Below, in pieces: positions 1 to 8,481 of a stretch of 64,000 nt of DNA. A program made the position numbers and the translations under genes. Every line of letters begins with the position of its first letter. The first letter of the stretch is position 1. A model generated the notes under the pieces. The model had not been told where the DNA came from, did not search any database, and saw only the letters and a list, made by a program, of their open reading frames with translations. This DNA is from an uncultured Ruminococcus sp. (lineage in GTDB: Bacteria > Bacillota > Clostridia > Lachnospirales > Lachnospiraceae), in the NCBI GenBank assembly GCA_900066355.1, contig FMEL01000015.1:25174-89173 (forward strand), written 5' to 3'.

Positions 1-1855
1 TGTCTTTGTCCTCAGAAGCTGAAGTATTTGTTGCTTCGTATACACCTTCAGATGCCCAGTACTGTTCCCATGTAAGTCCTGCGTATACGTATTTGTATTC
101 ACCGGAATCCTGTGTAACGGTACCTGTAACATCATTAAATCCGGATGATGTCAGCTCTACATTGTAGCTTCCGCCATCACCTTTTGCAAATACTGCCGTA
201 TTATTAACCTTTGCATCAAAGTTGACTGCACCTGTATTCTCATTAAAAACTGTTTTGGCAATTTCACTGATGTTTGCTTTTTTTCCACCCAGTGCCTGTC
301 CGTCGATTTTAATAGAAGTGATGTTTTTGATGTAATCTTTTGCTTCGTATATAGTGTCTCCATTCGGATCAATTTTTACCAGCTTATTGTCCTGAATGGC
401 AAACTGAACTTTTGTTTCGTCAGCACTTAATACGACCTGGACTGTAATATCTTCATACGGTGCATCTGACTGATCTGTAAAAGTAAGAGTATAAGTTCCT
501 ACTCCAGTCGTGCTATTACTCCATGTATCACCATTTACCGTCAGTATCTTTTTGTCTTCATCGTATGTATATCCTGCATAAGCTCCCTGTTCAAGCTCAT
601 TGCCGTCGTATTTTACAGAAGAAAGTTTATAACTGGAAGTCTCCGGAACTTGATATGTCATCTGGACATTAGTTCTTCCATATCCTCTCTGATATACAAC
701 TTTTTCCTCCGGTCCGATAATTCCCTGGCCGTCTGCAAGTTTATATTTGCAGAGAAGATTTGTCGGAATAACAATATCCGCACCATCTTTTACAAGATAA
801 GTAATTTTTTTAATTGTCTTTCCTTCCAGCCCCTTGCTGCGTTTTGCATCAATTGTGTTTTTATGTGGCTCCACAAAGCCATCTTTTACTGCAAATGCAA
901 TTTCGCCGGTTCTAAGCCACAGGTTCTGTGAATGCTCCATTGCATATTTTTCACCATCGGATGTCTCAAAAATAACACCCATCATGTTTGCAGTTGTTGG
1001 CTGATCTGGATTTTTATCTCCAAACTCTACGCTGACCTGATAATTTCCCCATACAGATGATGTTGAAATAGAAGAATCAACCGTCAGTGTCTTTGTCTCT
1101 GTAGTCATTGCAGTAAGTGTTCCGTTACCGTTCAAAACTTTATATTCGCCTGATTCCGGAGCAGTTTCACTTACATTCTTAAGACTTCCGATAATAGAAA
1201 GGAGCTGGTTGGAGCAGTTTTTGCCCTCTTTAATTGCTTCCTGTGCCTCTTTATAAAGGCTTGTCGGAACTGCAATATTTACATCCCTGATACCTTCCAG
1301 AGTCACACTTCCGTTTTCTGTGTTTTCTGTATAGTAAGAAGTCGCATATCTTTTAGATTTACTGTTTGTACAGCTTGTTACCGCATCGTACATGCCCTCT
1401 TCACGATATCCGGCTGCTGTAACAGGATCTGCTGCGTCCAGCTGCATTTCTGCATTCTGCTGTACATCATTCATCTCACCATAAAAGAAATCGGCATACG
1501 GAATGTTTGCTGTACCATATACAAACCCGCTTTCAACAGCATTACCATCTTCTGCAAAAGCTTCTGTCTCGCCTTCTGTGCCAAAAACATCTTCTGCATC
1601 GAAAAGTTCCTCTTCTGCTGTTTCTGCATCGTCTGCATTTTCGTCTGCATCTGCGATCGTAATATCTGTATCTGCCTCATCTTCTTCTGTATCTGCTATT
1701 TCCACATCTGCTTCTTCATCTTCTGCGCTTCCATCCAGAAGTACTTCTTCGTCAGAAAATTCTGCTGCAAAAGCTGCAGACGGCATACCAGTCATCGCTA
1801 CTGTCGCACTGAGGATAACCGGTGCAATTTTTTTTAACAAATTTTTATTAGCCAT
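1..1855 (-). CDS. Secreted Tp47-domain-like surface protein (C-terminus beyond window)
   Basis: The frame is open from an ATG at 1855 to the window edge, giving at least 618 residues. AGGAGG lies six bases before the ATG. Residues 1-31 form a signal peptide (lysines, hydrophobic core, AFA-A cleavage). An acidic stretch of Asp, Glu and Ala follows to about residue 95. Then comes a segment with the pattern Y-A-D-F-F-Y-G-E-M-N, a V-T-S-C-T-N-S-K motif, and beta-rich repeats reaching a Y-A-G-L-T-W-E-Q-Y-W-A-S-E-G-V-Y motif near the window edge. I recall this combination from Firmicute proteins annotated with Tp47 (treponemal penicillin-binding) domains, but cannot check it here. The function is unknown; a wall-anchored or secreted ligand-binding role is inferred. 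The gene has its own promoter with paired operator-like sites. No sortase motif can be seen because the C-terminus is missing. Confidence 0.7.
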   Translation of the reverse strand, partial: MANKNLLKKIAPVILSATVAMTGMPSAAFAAEFSDEEVLLDGSAEDEEADVEIADTEEDEADTDITIADADENADDAETAEEELFDAEDVFGTEGETEAFAEDGNAVESGFVYGTANIPYADFFYGEMNDVQQNAEMQLDAADPVTAAGYREEGMYDAVTSCTNSKSKRYATSYYTENTENGSVTLEGIRDVNIAVPTSLYKEAQEAIKEGKNCSNQLLSIIGSLKNVSETAPESGEYKVLNGNGTLTAMTTETKTLTVDSSISTSSVWGNYQVSVEFGDKNPDQPTTANMMGVIFETSDGEKYAMEHSQNLWLRTGEIAFAVKDGFVEPHKNTIDAKRSKGLEGKTIKKITYLVKDGADIVIPTNLLCKYKLADGQGIIGPEEKVVYQRGYGRTNVQMTYQVPETSSYKLSSVKYDGNELEQGAYAGYTYDEDKKILTVNGDTWSNSTTGVGTYTLTFTDQSDAPYEDITVQVVLSADETKVQFAIQDNKLVKIDPNGDTIYEAKDYIKNITSIKIDGQALGGKKANISEIAKTVFNENTGAVNFDAKVNNTAVFAKGDGGSYNVELTSSGFNDVTGTVTQDSGEYKYVYAGLTWEQYWASEGVYEATNTSASEDKD

Positions 1856-1878
1856 CTTCTTCCTCCTCTTTCTTTTCC

Positions 1879-1894
1879 GTTAGTTTCTTCTAAC
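1879..1894. promoter_or_regulatory. Operator-like palindrome GTTAG-N6-CTAAC, copy 1
   Basis: GTTAGTTTCTTCTAAC lies between the -10 box and the ribosome site of the Tp47-like gene. It matches copy 2 at 14 of 16 positions. The shape resembles DtxR/MntR-family metal-repressor sites; that assignment is inference. Confidence 0.6.
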
Positions 1895-1901
1895 CTATAT
1901 T

Positions 1902-1930
1902 TTTATATCATAAAAAAAATTTCGTGTCCA
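1902..1930 (-). promoter_or_regulatory. Sigma-A promoter of the Tp47-like gene
   Basis: On the minus strand, TGGACA (1930-1925) and TATAAA (1907-1902) are separated by 17 bases. It lies 47 bases before the start codon. Confidence 0.65.
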
Positions 1931-1937
1931 TATTTTC

Positions 1938-1953
1938 GTTAGGTTTTTCTAAC
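1938..1953. promoter_or_regulatory. Operator-like palindrome GTTAG-N6-CTAAC, copy 2
   Basis: GTTAGGTTTTTCTAAC sits just upstream of the -35 box. Together with copy 1 it brackets the core promoter, the usual geometry of repression by a dimeric regulator. Confidence 0.6.
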
Positions 1954-2090
1954 TCAAAACCGACTTTTTTTCTCAATAATTTTGTTATTGATAATATTTT
2001 TCATATAAAAACAGTACGAAATACACTTGTTGTATTTATTTAACTTTTTCTTCATATATTTTCCTGCTGTTTTCATATGCAGATTGTGCG

Positions 2091-2141
2091 CAAAAAAAGA
2101 GACCTGCCGTTCCCCGCTAACAGGGAATGAAACAGATCTCT
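2091..2141 (-). terminator. Terminator after ogg operon
   Basis: Stem AGAGATCTG/CAGGTCTCT (one G-T wobble) is extended by an inner TTCCC/GGGGAA stem and followed by seven T on the minus strand. It follows the ogg stop at 2157. Confidence 0.85.
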
Positions 2142-2156
2142 GTATGTCATTATTTT

Positions 2157-2966
2157 TCAGTTTTTATTCAGCTCATAATAAAAAATATACTGCTGCATGA
2201 TACCTCGCACGCCATGATACCGACGATTCGGAAAACCTCTCCTGTAATGCTCGTCAAGCACCTGCCGAATATGGGTATCAACCGGAAATGCATCCATATG
2301 ATGCAGTGCAAAAAGGCAAATGCAGTCTGCTACCTTTTCCCCCACGCCGCTCAGTTTCATAAGTTCCTGCTTCGCACGGCGGTAATAACGGAAGCGGTAG
2401 ATTCGCTCCAGTGAAATCTCTCCGTCCAGAATACTCCGGGTTGTCTCCGCAATATAACGTGCCCGGTATCCCATTCCCAGTTTACGTAAATCTTCTTCAG
2501 ATGCGCCCGCAAGCTGCTCCGGTGTCGGAAATGCGTAATATTCCTTTTCTCCGGAGGTTTTTTTCTCTCCGTAAGCCTCGCATAGTCTCTCCACACAGCC
2601 TCTGATCCGGGAGATGTTATTCTGCTGCGAGATCAAAAACGTGATGATCATTTCCCACAGATCCTGCTGCAGGATACGAATGCCGCTCCCACACTCAGCG
2701 GCTTCCACCAGATAAGTATCTCTGGGATTTATTTTTGCTATATAACTGCTGTAATCCGCATCAATGTCAAAATATGGCACCCAGTAACAGATAAACTCCA
2801 TGTCACTGCAGTAAAAATTTACAATACTGCCTTCCTGTGTCATTTTCAGGTACTTATCGCCTGCGATCAGTTCATAGGTATTTTCTGCTGTTTCGTACAT
2901 CCGGAAGCACTGTCCGGACTGGCAGATCTCTTTCAGGCTGAAATTATCCAGCTCTACTGTAATCAT
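2157..2966 (-). CDS. ogg: 8-oxoguanine DNA glycosylase (OGG1-type)
   Basis: This 269-residue enzyme excises oxidised guanine from DNA and belongs to the helix-hairpin-helix GPD superfamily. The hairpin motif L-S-G-V-G-E-K-V-A-D-C carries the catalytic Lys211, and F-P-V-D-T-H-I carries the catalytic Asp230, the same spacing as in human OGG1. The Q-N-N-I-S-R segment near residue 115 matches the lesion-contacting Asn motif. Its N-terminal region (about 1-110) matches the OGG N-domain rather than EndoIII or MutY, and no iron-sulphur cysteine cluster is visible. It is the last gene of a run rfbF-ugd-DUF6472-ogg, 18 bases after the DUF6472 stop, and is followed by a strong terminator. Confidence 0.9.
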   Translation of the reverse strand: MITVELDNFSLKEICQSGQCFRMYETAENTYELIAGDKYLKMTQEGSIVNFYCSDMEFICYWVPYFDIDADYSSYIAKINPRDTYLVEAAECGSGIRILQQDLWEMIITFLISQQNNISRIRGCVERLCEAYGEKKTSGEKEYYAFPTPEQLAGASEEDLRKLGMGYRARYIAETTRSILDGEISLERIYRFRYYRRAKQELMKLSGVGEKVADCICLFALHHMDAFPVDTHIRQVLDEHYRRGFPNRRYHGVRGIMQQYIFYYELNKN

Positions 2967-2984
2967 TTGTTTTCTCCGTTTCCC

Positions 2985-3170
2985 TTACATCTGATGGCGC
3001 ACTACCCGGTACTCATCTCCGTTTCGGTAATACGGACATTCCTTGTATTCTGTGCTGATGAAACGATAGTATTCGTCCTCATCCAGGTTTACATCACAAT
3101 AATAGCTCTCACTGTCCTCATCATACACATAATTCGCACAGTAATCGCAGCTCGTTGCCTTTCCGCTCAA
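2985..3170 (-). CDS. DUF6472 family small cysteine-containing protein
   Basis: A 61-residue protein beginning with TTG at 3170; GGAGG lies seven bases upstream, which fixes the start. It has C-D-Y-C near residue 8, a further Cys near residue 25, and C-P-Y-Y near residue 45, with many Tyr, Asp and Glu. I recognise the pattern C-x-x-C-A-N-Y...N-L-D-E-D-E as DUF6472, a Clostridial family of unknown function. The cysteine layout could bind zinc or iron, which is inference. It lies 23 bases after ugd and 18 before ogg, so it is probably co-transcribed with both. Confidence 0.8.
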   Translation of the reverse strand: MSGKATSCDYCANYVYDEDSESYYCDVNLDEDEYYRFISTEYKECPYYRNGDEYRVVRHQM

Positions 3171-3193
3171 AAGTCTTCCTCCATAAAACCGCT

Positions 3194-4441
3194 TTAGTCT
3201 CTTTTGAAAATATCGCGGGTATAAACTTTATCTTTGATGTCGTCCAGACACGCATCATATCTGTTGGCAATGACTGCCTGGCTCATCTCTTTAAACTTCG
3301 CAAGATCATTCACTACACGGCTTCCGAAAAATGTGCTGCCATCTTCCAGTGTCGGCTCATAAATAACAACCGTAGCCCCTTTTGCCTTGATACGCTTCAT
3401 AACACCCTGAATAGAACTCTGACGGAAGTTGTCGGAATTGCTCTTCATGGTAAGTCTGTAAACACCGATCACGCATTCTTTTTCACAGTCTGCGCTGAAA
3501 TCTCCACGATTATAATAATCATAATATCCTGCCATATGAAGTACACGGTCTGCAATAAAGTCCTTACGTGTACGGTTACTCTCTACGATTGCAGACATCA
3601 TGTTCTGTGGTACATCTGCATAGTTTGCAAGAAGCTGCTTCGTATCTTTCGGAAGACAGTATCCGCCGTAGCCAAAGGACGGGTTGTTGTAATGGCTGCC
3701 GATTCGAGGATCCAGGCAGACACCATTGATGATTGCCTGTGTATCCAGCCCCTTCATCTCTGCATAAGTATCCAGCTCGTTAAAGTACGATACGCGAAGT
3801 GCCAGATAAGTGTTGGCAAAAAGCTTCACTGCCTCAGCCTCTGTAAATCCCATAAACAGTGTATCAATGTCTTCCTTAATTGCGCCCTGCCGGAGAAGTG
3901 CGGCAAATGTATGAGAAGCCTCTACAAGATGAGCATCGTCTTTGTCTGTACTGACGATGATTCTTGACGGATAAAGGTTATCATAAAGTGCCTTGGATTC
4001 TCTCAGGAATTCCGGGCTGAAAATAATATTGGAAGACTGATATTTCTTACGTACAGACTCGGTGTATCCAACCGGAATCGTGGATTTGATAACCATAATC
4101 GCATTCGGATTGACAGACATTACCAGCTCGATCACCGCCTCAACTGCGGATGTATCGAAGAAGTTTTTGCGGCTGTCATAATTAGTCGGTGCTGCAATGA
4201 TAACAAAATCTGCATCTTTGTATGCGGATGCACCGTCTGTTGTTGCTGTAAGATTCAGTTCTTTTTCTGCAAGATATTTCTCAATATAATCATCCTGTAT
4301 CGGGGATTTGCGGTGGTTGATCAGATCAACCTTCTCCGGTATGATGTCTACTGCATGTACTTCATTGTGCTGTGAAAGCAGAACCGCAAGTGATAAACCT
4401 ACATATCCTGTACCTGCAACTGCTATTTTGTATGATTTCAT
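3194..4441 (-). CDS. ugd: UDP-glucose 6-dehydrogenase
   Basis: This 415-residue protein oxidises UDP-glucose to UDP-glucuronate with NAD+, feeding capsule or wall polysaccharide synthesis. The N-terminus has the Rossmann motif G-T-G-Y-V-G-L-S. The central domain has F-S-P-E-F-L-R-E and the catalytic cysteine in G-Y-G-G-Y-C-L-P-K-D-T-K, both standard for the family. A C-terminal UDP-binding domain follows. Length is normal for the shorter Firmicute Ugd type. GAGGGAG precedes the ATG. It lies 28 bases downstream of rfbF, so both nucleotide-sugar enzymes are likely one operon. No glycosyltransferases are in the window, so the polysaccharide is unknown. Confidence 0.9.
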   Translation of the reverse strand: MKSYKIAVAGTGYVGLSLAVLLSQHNEVHAVDIIPEKVDLINHRKSPIQDDYIEKYLAEKELNLTATTDGASAYKDADFVIIAAPTNYDSRKNFFDTSAVEAVIELVMSVNPNAIMVIKSTIPVGYTESVRKKYQSSNIIFSPEFLRESKALYDNLYPSRIIVSTDKDDAHLVEASHTFAALLRQGAIKEDIDTLFMGFTEAEAVKLFANTYLALRVSYFNELDTYAEMKGLDTQAIINGVCLDPRIGSHYNNPSFGYGGYCLPKDTKQLLANYADVPQNMMSAIVESNRTRKDFIADRVLHMAGYYDYYNRGDFSADCEKECVIGVYRLTMKSNSDNFRQSSIQGVMKRIKAKGATVVIYEPTLEDGSTFFGSRVVNDLAKFKEMSQAVIANRYDACLDDIKDKVYTRDIFKRD

Positions 4442-4469
4442 AATTTCTCCCTCAGTCTCTTATATATAT

Positions 4470-5246
4470 TTATTTCCAGATCTTCCACGGTGCCTCTCCG
4501 CTCTGCCAGAGCTCTTCCAGCATATTTTTCTCGCGCAAAGTGTCCATGCACTGCCAGAAGCCTTTGTGCTTATAGGCATTCAACTGTCCCATACGGGCCG
4601 CCTCCACAAGAGGGCCTTTTTCAAAAACAGTCTCATCACCCTCGATCAGATCAATGATCGACGGTTCCAGCACCATAAATCCGGCATTGATCCAGCCACC
4701 GTCTTCTTTTTTCTTTTCTCTGAAATTGGTGATTGTTCCATCATTTTCGATATCGAGAATACCAAAACGTCCGCCGGGCTGTGCTGCCGTAAGCGTTGCC
4801 ATCTTTCCGTGCAATCTGTGATATTCCAGAAGTTCTTTTATATTGATATCAGCTACACCATCACCGTACGTCATCATAAATGTGTCTTCTTCAAGATATT
4901 CACGGACACGTCTGATACGTCCGCCGGTCATCGTATTCAGTCCGGTATCTACAATTGTCACCTTCCATGGCTCCAGCACATTGTTGTGCACAATCATTTT
5001 ATTTTCCTGTGTGAAATCAAAGGTAATGTTGCTGTTGTGAAGATAATAGTCTGCAAACCATTCTTTAATGACATGCTGTTTATATCCACAGCAGATCACA
5101 AATTCATTAAATCCATAAGCAGAATACATCTTCATGATATGCCAGAGAATCGGTTTCTCCCCAATCTCGATCATAGGCTTTGGTTTTAGATGACTTTCTT
5201 CACTGATTCTGGTACCGAAGCCACCCGCTAAAATCACAACCTTCAT
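4470..5246 (-). CDS. rfbF: Glucose-1-phosphate cytidylyltransferase
   Basis: This 258-residue enzyme makes CDP-glucose from CTP and glucose-1-phosphate, the first step to CDP-linked deoxysugars. The N-terminal nucleotide-binding motif L-A-G-G-F-G-T-R and the following K-P-K-P-M-I-E-I-G are characteristic, as are T-Y-G-D-G-V-A-D (metal-binding Asp) and the late G-F-W-Q-C-M-D-T-L-R-E. The length is that of RfbF. It is the first gene of the rfbF-ugd-DUF6472-ogg run. CDP-glucose dehydratase (rfbG) and later steps are not in the window, so they must be elsewhere or the CDP-glucose is used otherwise. Confidence 0.9.
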   Translation of the reverse strand: MKVVILAGGFGTRISEESHLKPKPMIEIGEKPILWHIMKMYSAYGFNEFVICCGYKQHVIKEWFADYYLHNSNITFDFTQENKMIVHNNVLEPWKVTIVDTGLNTMTGGRIRRVREYLEEDTFMMTYGDGVADINIKELLEYHRLHGKMATLTAAQPGGRFGILDIENDGTITNFREKKKEDGGWINAGFMVLEPSIIDLIEGDETVFEKGPLVEAARMGQLNAYKHKGFWQCMDTLREKNMLEELWQSGEAPWKIWK

Positions 5247-5342
5247 ATAGTTTCTCCAATCCGTTCGTTACATTGTACTCAATACTATTATTCTAATACA
5301 AAGCAATCAAAAAAGAAAGACCAACGTTCGCAGAAGCCAAAA

Positions 5343-5380
5343 GAAAGCCCCCACAGCTTCCGCCATGAGGGTTTCCTTTC
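5343..5380 (-). terminator. Terminator after smaller giant surface protein
   Basis: On the minus strand an imperfect hairpin (GAAAG...CTTTC arms with CCCTCA and TGTGGGG inside) is followed by a short T tract, 13 bases after the gene. A near-identical copy follows the paralogous gene at 8432-8469. Confidence 0.55.
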
Positions 5381-5392
5381 ATGAAAAGTGAT

Positions 5393-8275
5393 TTATTTTA
5401 CTGTGATCCTGATGTTGTATTTCTTGTTTCCGGACTTCACAGTAATGGTAGCTCTACCTTTTTTCTTCGCTTTGATCACACCGGATTTGCTGACAGTTAC
5501 GATCTTCTTGTTGGAACTGGACCATGTAACCTTCTGCAAGCTTGTCACCGGTGTAAGTGCAGCTTTGAGTTTCAGACTCTGGCCACGTTTCAGCGTTGCT
5601 TTCTTTCCCTGATTCCTGCCGGTTGCTGCATTCGTAACCTTGATGGACTTCGTTGCAACTGCAGGCTTCTGAACTTTTACTTTGAAGCTTGCTTTCTTGC
5701 CGCTTGCAAGCTTTACCGTGATTGTTGCGCTCTTTCCTGCTTTGAGACCTTTAATCCTGCCATTCTTAACAGATACGACTTTCTTGTTGCTTGTCTTCCA
5801 GGAAACAACTCTGTCTCCCGCACCCATTGTAACTTTTACGGTAAAGGACTGTTTCACTTTCAGCGGGATCTTTCCTTTTACATTGAGGGCGATCGTTGCC
5901 GGAAGTTTCGCTACGGATGCAGTCTCTGTCTCACCGCATACGCTGCAGCTGCGCTGCTGAACACCTTCTGCAAGAACTGTGGCATTCTTCGTCACCTTCC
6001 ATCTGCTCCAGTCATGACCGGGAGCACTCTCCAGTGTAGTACTTGTTTCACCATGAACTTTACATTTTCTTACAACTTTTCCGTCTGTAGTACAAGTCTC
6101 TGGAATCCGTTCACTTACTTCCCACTCGCAGGGAACATCCCCAACCTTGAGAATAACATCTTCTTTCAACGCTGCAACATAAATCTGATATGTATTACCA
6201 GCTTCCAGATATGCTTTCTCCGCACTGAGACATTTCTGTGTTTCGGAGTCTATAACATCTATATAAGCATTCGTTGCACTGAAAGAGTAATATCCAGACT
6301 TATCCGGGATGAATCTGCGAATTGTCTGGTTTCCCGGTGCAGTATCCAGTTTTTCTTCTGTACCAAACTCCATCTTCGGAACAGCATTCCAGTCAGCAGC
6401 CTCAAATTCTACATAAATCTGGCAATCGCCCATGCTTACCGGTACACGGCAGATTTCTTCATTTACCCATGTATAAGTGCCCTTCTGTTTAAAACTCATA
6501 CCCTGCGAATCTGTCTGTCCGAAAGTAATCGTTTCATTATCACCATCTGCATAAGATGCAGTGATTTCCATTCCTTTGAGGGAAACCCATGCTCTGTCAC
6601 CAGGCAGTAACTCGGTCTGTTCAGGACGTTTTGTCATCTCGATGGATTTCAGTGTTTTTACTTTTTTAAGATTCAATGAAACCGTCCTGCCGCTTTCACT
6701 GGAAACACCTACAATGTATTTTACACCCCTGGAAACTTTTACCTTTCCCCTTTCCATATTCCAATGATCGAAGCACGAATCAAGTTTTCCATTTTCATAT
6801 TTATACCAGATTCTTCCAACTCCTTCTGAATCACCTGATGAATCTCCCACATTCCAGTCAAAATGATAATATCCGTCTTCTTCCGGACTAAAACTATACC
6901 ATTTTTTCTGAAGTTCACCTGCTTCCAATTCATTCTCACCCATCTCCAGTGATCTAAGGCTGTCATAATTCAGCTTATTAACTGTCAGATCTGTATGCAC
7001 ATTTACTGAATTGTCGGAATCCTGTGCCTCTGGCTGTAACATAAAATAGATTCTGTACGTTCCGGCAGGAAGTACATTCCCTATCTCGTTCCAGTCAACC
7101 GAAGTTTCTTTTTCTCCGTTAACCGCACATGTTTCTGAATAAACTGCCTGCCCCTGCTTGTCATATACCGTATTTCCAAACTCTGCTCTGAGCGTATCTG
7201 TTGTGCCATCTTTATATGTCAGTGTAAGGAGACCCGGCATATCACTATACCGCCACAGATTATCAAGACCTTCTATCGCAGTCGTAGACTCTGCAGTATA
7301 CTTAACAGACATAATCTCCGACTGTGTTTTGATTTTCATAATGGCATCTTCATTTGCATCACTGTTAAGACTGCCTCCATAAAAACCTATATAAGCAGTC
7401 TGCTGCGCTTCCTGATACCAGTTATTGCCATCATAAACAGAATAACTGTTTTTACCATCGTCTACATACACTCTATAGTTTGAATCACAGGTATCCATAT
7501 AATAGTTTCCTGCTGTCGGAGCTTCAAAACTATAATAAGCAACACCCTGAAGAGGGCTCTCTGCTTCTGTATCCTCATTCAGATTTACAGGACCTTTATA
7601 CAACGGAGAGTCACTCATCTGCTTTATACTGACTGTATATGGCTCACTTACAATATCTCCGCAGGTAAATTTCATTGTGTAAGTTCCCGCCGCCAGTCTG
7701 CTTCCAAGACCATATGTATTCCCATCGGCATCCTCTAATGTAACTGTGATCTCCGTACCATCTGTTGTATAACTATCCCCTAAACTAACCTCTTCATAGT
7801 TAAACTGGCATGTTCTTACGGCATCTCTTCCGCCTGTATATGTAACCTCCAGATCAGCAGATGTATAAAATGGGATTCCCGCAACACCATCCAAAAGAAC
7901 ATTCGTTGCCGATACAGACTTTACTTCATCATCCGGTACAGCAATCTCATCCCCCGCACTGAATACATCTTCCGGTGAAGATTCTTTCTGAATATCGATC
8001 CCGGTATCTTCACCCCCAGTATCCGCGGATTCCTGTGGTTCATCGGTAATTTCTATGCTTTCATCTTCGGATGAATTCTCTGAAAGCACCCCACCGTCTT
8101 CGGTTTCAGCGTCTGTTTCCACTGTAGCTTCGGATGGTTCGTCCGTAAGCTCAACGCCTTGTTCCTGCACGTCTTCAGAAGTAAAATCTGCTGCATTGAC
8201 TATCATCGCAGTGCTGTCAATACTTGTTACAGACATAGCTACTGCCAGCAGCAATGCCAGTTTTTTCTTCTTCAT
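5393..8275 (-). CDS. Giant secreted surface protein with Ig-like (BIG2) C-terminus, paralog 1
   Basis: A 960-residue protein. The signal peptide is residues 1-29 (KKKK, hydrophobic core, V-N-A-A). Residues 30-110 are a Glu/Asp/Ser/Thr-rich stalk. Several beta-sandwich modules follow, with Y-Y-S-F-x-A-P or W-Y-S-F-S-P-E-E-D-G-Y-Y-H-F signatures like pre-peptidase C-terminal (PPC) modules. A Cys-pair module (C-T-x-D-G-K-V-V-x-K-C and C-S-V-C-G-E-T) lies near residues 720-790. Two BIG2-like domains occupy about 793-867 and 875-960, rich in Lys. There is no LPXTG, so attachment may be through the basic Ig-like modules; this is inference. The AAGGAGG ribosome site is good. Its first ~125 and last ~200 residues are nearly identical to the neighbour ending at 8482. 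Its reading frame is intact where the neighbour is shifted. Ligand is unknown. Confidence 0.9.
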   Translation of the reverse strand: MKKKKLALLLAVAMSVTSIDSTAMIVNAADFTSEDVQEQGVELTDEPSEATVETDAETEDGGVLSENSSEDESIEITDEPQESADTGGEDTGIDIQKESSPEDVFSAGDEIAVPDDEVKSVSATNVLLDGVAGIPFYTSADLEVTYTGGRDAVRTCQFNYEEVSLGDSYTTDGTEITVTLEDADGNTYGLGSRLAAGTYTMKFTCGDIVSEPYTVSIKQMSDSPLYKGPVNLNEDTEAESPLQGVAYYSFEAPTAGNYYMDTCDSNYRVYVDDGKNSYSVYDGNNWYQEAQQTAYIGFYGGSLNSDANEDAIMKIKTQSEIMSVKYTAESTTAIEGLDNLWRYSDMPGLLTLTYKDGTTDTLRAEFGNTVYDKQGQAVYSETCAVNGEKETSVDWNEIGNVLPAGTYRIYFMLQPEAQDSDNSVNVHTDLTVNKLNYDSLRSLEMGENELEAGELQKKWYSFSPEEDGYYHFDWNVGDSSGDSEGVGRIWYKYENGKLDSCFDHWNMERGKVKVSRGVKYIVGVSSESGRTVSLNLKKVKTLKSIEMTKRPEQTELLPGDRAWVSLKGMEITASYADGDNETITFGQTDSQGMSFKQKGTYTWVNEEICRVPVSMGDCQIYVEFEAADWNAVPKMEFGTEEKLDTAPGNQTIRRFIPDKSGYYSFSATNAYIDVIDSETQKCLSAEKAYLEAGNTYQIYVAALKEDVILKVGDVPCEWEVSERIPETCTTDGKVVRKCKVHGETSTTLESAPGHDWSRWKVTKNATVLAEGVQQRSCSVCGETETASVAKLPATIALNVKGKIPLKVKQSFTVKVTMGAGDRVVSWKTSNKKVVSVKNGRIKGLKAGKSATITVKLASGKKASFKVKVQKPAVATKSIKVTNAATGRNQGKKATLKRGQSLKLKAALTPVTSLQKVTWSSSNKKIVTVSKSGVIKAKKKGRATITVKSGNKKYNIRITVK

Positions 8276-8310
8276 GCATGTGCCCTCCTTATAGAAATTT
8301 TTATGTCGTA

Positions 8311-8339
8311 ATTATATAATTTCACCCCGTCACTGTCTA
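8311..8339 (-). promoter_or_regulatory. Promoter of surface protein paralog 1
   Basis: On the minus strand, TAGACA (8339-8334) and TATAAT (8316-8311) have a 17-base spacer. Confidence 0.6.
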
Positions 8340-8431
8340 TGATTTTCCGCACTTTTTTCACATTCTTTCGACAAAATCAAAAAATGCTGCATTATTCCCA
8401 GATTTTTTATGTTCATAAACTTCAAGCTAAA

Positions 8432-8469
8432 GAAAGCCCCCACAGCTTCCGCCATGAGGGTTTCCTTTC
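8432..8469 (-). terminator. Terminator after larger giant surface protein
   Basis: This is a duplicate of the hairpin at 5343-5380, identical over the arms and loop, placed 13 bases after the stop of the larger paralog. Confidence 0.55.
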
Positions 8470-8481
8470 ATGAAAACTGAT

